From Paramecium sonneborni (taxonomy: Eukaryota; Ciliophora; Oligohymenophorea; Peniculida; Parameciidae), in assembly GCA_905182985.1 (NCBI GenBank), contig CAJJDN010000174.1, positions 34,845 through 57,822 on the forward strand: 22,978 bases of DNA. Direction: 5' to 3'. The position numbers and the translations under genes are program-made. The notes below the pieces were generated by a model. The model had not been told where the DNA came from. It did no database searches and was given only the letters and a program-made list of their open reading frames with translations. Shown piece after piece: positions 18,401 to 22,978 of this stretch (positions are counted from its first letter, which is position 1; each line of letters begins with the position of its first letter).

Positions 18401-21400
18401 CTTAATGGATAATAGAATCTATAATACTCAATTATAGATTATAATTCATTTAATTAATATTTGATTTCTAATTGAATGTTTTTAAAAGTTTAGGTTATCT
18501 TATTTATTTTAGTTGTCTTTACACTCAATACTATCCCTGATAAAACTTACTTTACTATAGGATCTATTTCCTCTTCACTCTTAAACAATTTCAAAATGTA
18601 TTTCTATATATTGATTACCAAACTCTCCTTCCTTTTCTTTGAATTATGTATCTAAATCGGTTTGACCGTATTGTTTATTTCAATCTAATCCTCCTCTCTA
18701 TATAATGTATTATGCACATAAATTGAATAGAATTGAGTTAGAGTCTTCTAAAAACAAAAAAACAATAACTGCAATGATAATATAAATAGCATTGATTCCA
18801 TCGATAACACATATTAGAATAGATCAAACATATTATTATCAAAGTAATCCAAATAACCAATGGTACAAAATGAGAAATAAGATATTGGCAATAATATATA
18901 TTAGTACAAATTAGCATGAGTTAATTACTTTGTTAAATCTAATAACAATATAATAACAAACACTTGAATTGATTTCATTTCCTCATCAAACATTAATCCT
19001 TTGTTGTTTCTCATATCCATTATACTAATCATTATTGAGATTATAAATGCTTCAAAAGCTGAATAGAGTATTACCTTATAAAAAAATAACCAATATCTCA
19101 TCTATCTAAAATCCAACTGATTTTGATTAAAGAAATACACTAATTAATTTTTGATATTAGTCACTTTCTCCTCCTTTGGAGTCATTCTCTAAATATACAA
19201 TAAGACACATGGTATTAAGTATAAAAAACTTTGAAAGTAATCTAAAGGAGGATAATATGTTATTCCTTAAAACAAAATCTAAAAAAAGAGAGTAAAACAA
19301 AGTAAATAACTTCGATAGAATGAGAATGTTATGATATTCTCCAATAATTCAGCTGATTATCTACTTTCAGATAAAACTATGGATAATAAATTTGTATAAT
19401 CTTTAACAACAATATCTGCAGTGCCAACATAAGGGATATTATTATACTAATATTCTATTTTAACTGGAATACTTACTTTTGAAATCCTTGATGGCAGGCT
19501 TAAAGGTAATCTATTGGAGCTTGATACTTTTTGAATCCTTTTTTGATCTTTACAATTATTCCATCTTTTCAATAGCAACTTATTAATAAAGTCTTTAACT
19601 CTACAATTAAATAGCAAAATCAGAATAAGCCATCAATCTACTATCATTAACATCATCACCAATTACTAAGACTCTCCTTCTCCATACTTATTTCTCTTAA
19701 AGTATTTTAACTAAAATTGCTTTTTAAGTCTTAGTCATCCTATAACCAACAACAGAGGTTGAAAAAGCAATGATAAAACATAAATGATTAAATAAAGAAT
19801 TATCTTATGATATTTTGTCCAAACTTTCTCCATGAATTAAAATAGAAAATGGTTTGATCCTCTATTAAGTATTCTACAATCCAGGTAATAATCCTTTAGT
19901 ACTTTATCTTCTACCACTTGTATGTATAGATTTACGCTTCTATTTTGGACTCATTACAATTCTATCAGATAGTCTCTTCTCTATTACAATTGGATCCTCC
20001 TTTAAATGCTTTATCTAATTGTTATACAACCATTAAATCTATTACTTGATTTACAAAGTAACATCTTGTAAATCAAAATGAATTATTGGAATCAAATCTT
20101 TCAATATTTCTGTTTTATATGCTATTGGTAATACTTTGTCCAAAGAATCCCCACTTGCTATCCATATTATCATTTCAGCTGCGAGAAGATTTTTTATTAC
20201 CGTTGTTATTTATTTTCGTAATTTCTCCTTAATCCCTATTACTAAACTCAATTCATATGCTCTTGGCTAAGTTTTCAATTCTTATATAGGGTTTTTTTAA
20301 AATTATTGATATTAATTACTATCCATAAATGACTTAAAAAATACTACTGGTCTACATCCATCCGAATATAATTTATAAATCATATTCTCCCATCTCTCTC
20401 TCTCCTCCTTATTCATTAATATTTAATCACTCATCTCTTAACTATCATCTCTTATAAATTAAACATAATCATAATTCTAATCTACATCTTCAAAGAATTT
20501 TCTGTAATCTTATTTTGTTAGTATCACACTTACTTTATAATGCTCCAATTAAGTTACAGTTACGGATATTTCAGTTAATTTACCATTGATTTCAACTATG
20601 TATTTACTCTTATTTATAGTTGAACATATAAACTTATAATTAAAGTAAGAGATAAATTCTAATTACAGACTATCAATCGATGATGAAAATTCATGTTTAA
20701 ATGTATCATCTTATTTATTATAAGTTGAACTAGTGTTATGACAAATCATTAATATAAATATAGATTCTTCAGTTTACTTTCTACTTTCAGTAGCAATCAA
20801 TTTATTCAGAAAATCCTTCTCATCTAAACTTCTTTGATCTTCATAATTCTTATTTAAACCCTCATCTGATAAAAACTTTGTAAAATTCATTGATCTTTCC
20901 ATTCCAAATCTTTTTTGTTTATCAGATCGATCTAATTTAATACTTTATTTAGCTCTAATTGTGATTCCCTGAAGTTGAGTAGATCTTTTCATCTCCTTAG
21001 GACTATATTATGATTATTAATTGTTATTAAGATATTGTTATTAAGTATTATTGTTAATATTAATGTATTATTATTATTATATATTATTATTACTACCTTA
21101 TTATTATTAACTGTTTAGATTCATATTACTATTTTATTAATATTATAATATAAATTATTAGACACTACTACCTTACCCATTATTGTTTATATCTGTATTT
21201 GAACCCCATGAATCCTGAAATATTTTAGGTTGTTTACTTTTATGAATATCTTTTAATTTAGAATTGTCATCAATGATTTCTTCAGGATCTAGATTTACTT
21301 ATTCATTATTATTGGTATCAGTAATATCTCGATTAGAATGAATGAGAAATTCTTCTAATTGGATAGGTTTGATTGAAGGATGCTTAGAAATGCGTTTCAT

Positions 21401-22978
21401 TTACTTAGGTTAAGGACATATCTTGACTAGAGAAACCTCTTTGATTGGAGATTATGATTCTTTAATGAGGAATTATTACATTTCATAATTATCGTATTAT
21501 TACTTTTAATAGGTTTTCCAATGATATTAATCATGAAATGTTTTATGGCTTATTTAAAATAATTGATCATTAAAACTAATCATCTTAAATTTAAATGATG
21601 GAATAGTCATAGTACCAGTTTTATCAAATATCACACTATCAATTAAACTTAGATCAGCTAAAGGTTAATCATTGATTCTCTAATAATGAGATGATAATTA
21701 TAGATCTTTAGATGTAGGTTGAATTATTTATTTATGAAATTAATACTATTTAAATATCATAGTACATAATGTCATAAAATCAAACATAAAATGTAAATAA
21801 TATGGAATCATATTAAGATAACCCAAAAGATATTTACATAATATTTAAATATTCCATTATCTACCATAATACATAAATCTTAGAGATTCTGCCATCCAAG
21901 AAGCAAATGATAAAACAATTAAGAGTATGAGAGTGAATTAAAAGAATCTATCAACTTTAGTATAAAAAAAAGAATGCTTCATTCTACTTTTAGGTTAATT
22001 GTAATAATAACGACAACTTAGACCAGCATATAAAACTAATCCATAAATGTAATCACAATTCAATAAAAGTTATTCTCTGAATATTATATTCTCCTTTTTA
22101 ATATCAATAGCTTAAGGATCATTTTTAAGTCTCACAAATCCAGAATATAAAGATTTATCATTAATGTTTCTATCATAATTCACTTTACCATTAAGTAAAA
22201 GTCTATACTCAAAAGAGTTATTTTTAAATTGATGCATTCTAGACATACTTGTCAAAATGTTTGGTGATTTATGTATCTAATTAGTATTTCCAGTAAAATT
22301 AGCAGCATCAACATTACATTAATCATAATTAGATTCTAAAATAAGTAAATCAGCAGGACATATTTCATTTCTTTATAATACTACTATATCACCAACTTCT
22401 ACTTCATCCCAACAGATAGTTTCAAATATTTATACTTTCTATTCTTATCTTGGTGTAGATTAGATTTTTTTTTCTTCTCTGAATGAAGAAATTATCATCG
22501 GTCTATATACATCTTATTTAAGAGGAGCAGAAAAGAGAATGATATCATTATTCTAAGGATGACTAAGTTCCTCATGAATTATTGGTTTTTTTATTTAGTT
22601 AATTCTCTTTAATTTTTTGAAAATGGTCACCTTTCTCTTATTAATTTCCTTATCTTATTAATGTTTTATGAATTTATAGTAGAACATCTTTATTAAATAC
22701 ATGGCTATACCCATCAACAAAGGAATCACAAATTAATAAAATAATGAAAAGTCTTCTCCTTTCAAATCAATTATTGATAAACAAACTATATTTATTATTA
22801 TGAATATCTAGTTCCCTGGACGATTCACATACTCACCCAATATCTAAGTGTATGATAAATATGAATCTATTCCATTATGCAATTCAGCAGATGCTATACC
22901 TTTCAAATTCACTGATTCCCCCATCTCGAATTCTATCTACACTATCATATACCTTTTCTACCTATCTTGAATAGAGCT
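15481..22978 (-). CDS. P4-ATPase/guanylyl-cyclase fusion, 5'-partial
   Basis: One frame runs from the right edge to TGA 15481-15483, interrupted by a single 22-nt intron (19455-19476); 2,491 residues in the window, start outside. The ATPase-like half has two TMs (~22660-22850), an actuator with TGNT (22283-22294) where P4 pumps have DGET, two TMs (~21785-21970), DKTGT (21611-21625), an Asn/Gln-rich linker (~21000-21180), SGD (20147-20155), GDDVND (19643-19660), and ~6 TMs (19330-18720). Then come six TMs and cyclase domain 1 (~17830-17290), with a purine-selecting Glu (17644-17646), Ser (17425-17427), and transition-state Asn (17404-17406) and Arg (17392-17394). Six more TMs (~16740-16260) and cyclase domain 2 (~16110-15550) follow; domain 2 has metal Asps in FADI and IGDCY. 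This is the known ciliate/apicomplexan guanylyl cyclase plan: GTP to cGMP at a membrane. Confidence 0.95.
21000..21180 (-). repeat. Asn/Gln-rich linker in ATPase-cyclase gene
   Basis: Runs of TAA, CAA and AAT codons encode an Asn/Gln-rich low-complexity segment between the phosphorylation site and the nucleotide-binding part of the ATPase-like domain. It would be read as clustered stops under the standard code. It is probably a disordered loop. Confidence 0.7.

Noticed and set aside
1..22978. Unremoved germline IES elements or a transposon
   Set aside because: Frames run uninterrupted through all major genes apart from short GTA...TAG introns, and no transposase, terminal inverted repeats or insertion-type target duplications were seen.

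Overview
The window reads as macronuclear DNA of a ciliate, most likely Paramecium. Long reading frames are open only if TAA and TAG are read as glutamine and TGA is the sole stop. Frames are joined by tiny introns of about 20-32 nt that begin GTA and usually end TAG, which is the Paramecium intron style. Base composition is very AT-rich, and gene spacing is tight. Continuous frames across several kilobases argue against unremoved germline (IES) DNA.

Layout. From 2 to about 2785 (+) lies the 3' part of a large cysteine-rich multi-pass membrane protein. From 2794 to 5839 there are three head-to-tail copies of a 1,014-bp unit, each with one tRNA-Ala(UGC)-like gene that has odd D- and T-loops. 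From 5890 to 9009 three genes lie on the minus strand: a CDPK-like pseudokinase with a myristoylation-type N-terminus, then two small proteins of unknown function. From 9310 to 11532 (+) lies a DEAD-box RNA helicase of the MAK5/DDX24 type with two short introns. From about 11640 to 14967 is a cluster of small genes. Three of them (11956-12298 +, 12324-12696 +, 14592-14967 -) appear to be paralogues of an unrecognised small helical family with two C-X(12-16)-C pairs. In two of these an intron splits the second cysteine codon at the same place. A coiled-coil RING-finger protein (13620-14521 +) sits between the second and third. The stretch 12697-13619 has ORFs on both strands but no convincing gene.

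From 15481 to the right edge (-) is one giant gene, at least 2,491 residues in the window and lacking only its N-terminus. It is a P4-type-ATPase/guanylyl-cyclase fusion with about 22 membrane segments, known from ciliates and apicomplexans. The ATPase part keeps the phosphorylated Asp (DKTGT) but has lost the dephosphorylation Glu. The two cyclase domains share the catalytic residues in inverted order relative to mammalian adenylyl cyclases.

The genes do not form an operon. A loose theme is Ca2+/cyclic-nucleotide signalling (pseudo-CDPK, guanylyl cyclase), alongside ribosome biogenesis (helicase) and translation (tRNA-Ala). The least explained elements are the paired-cysteine family and the unusual tRNA array. 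All translations were made by eye; no database search was run.
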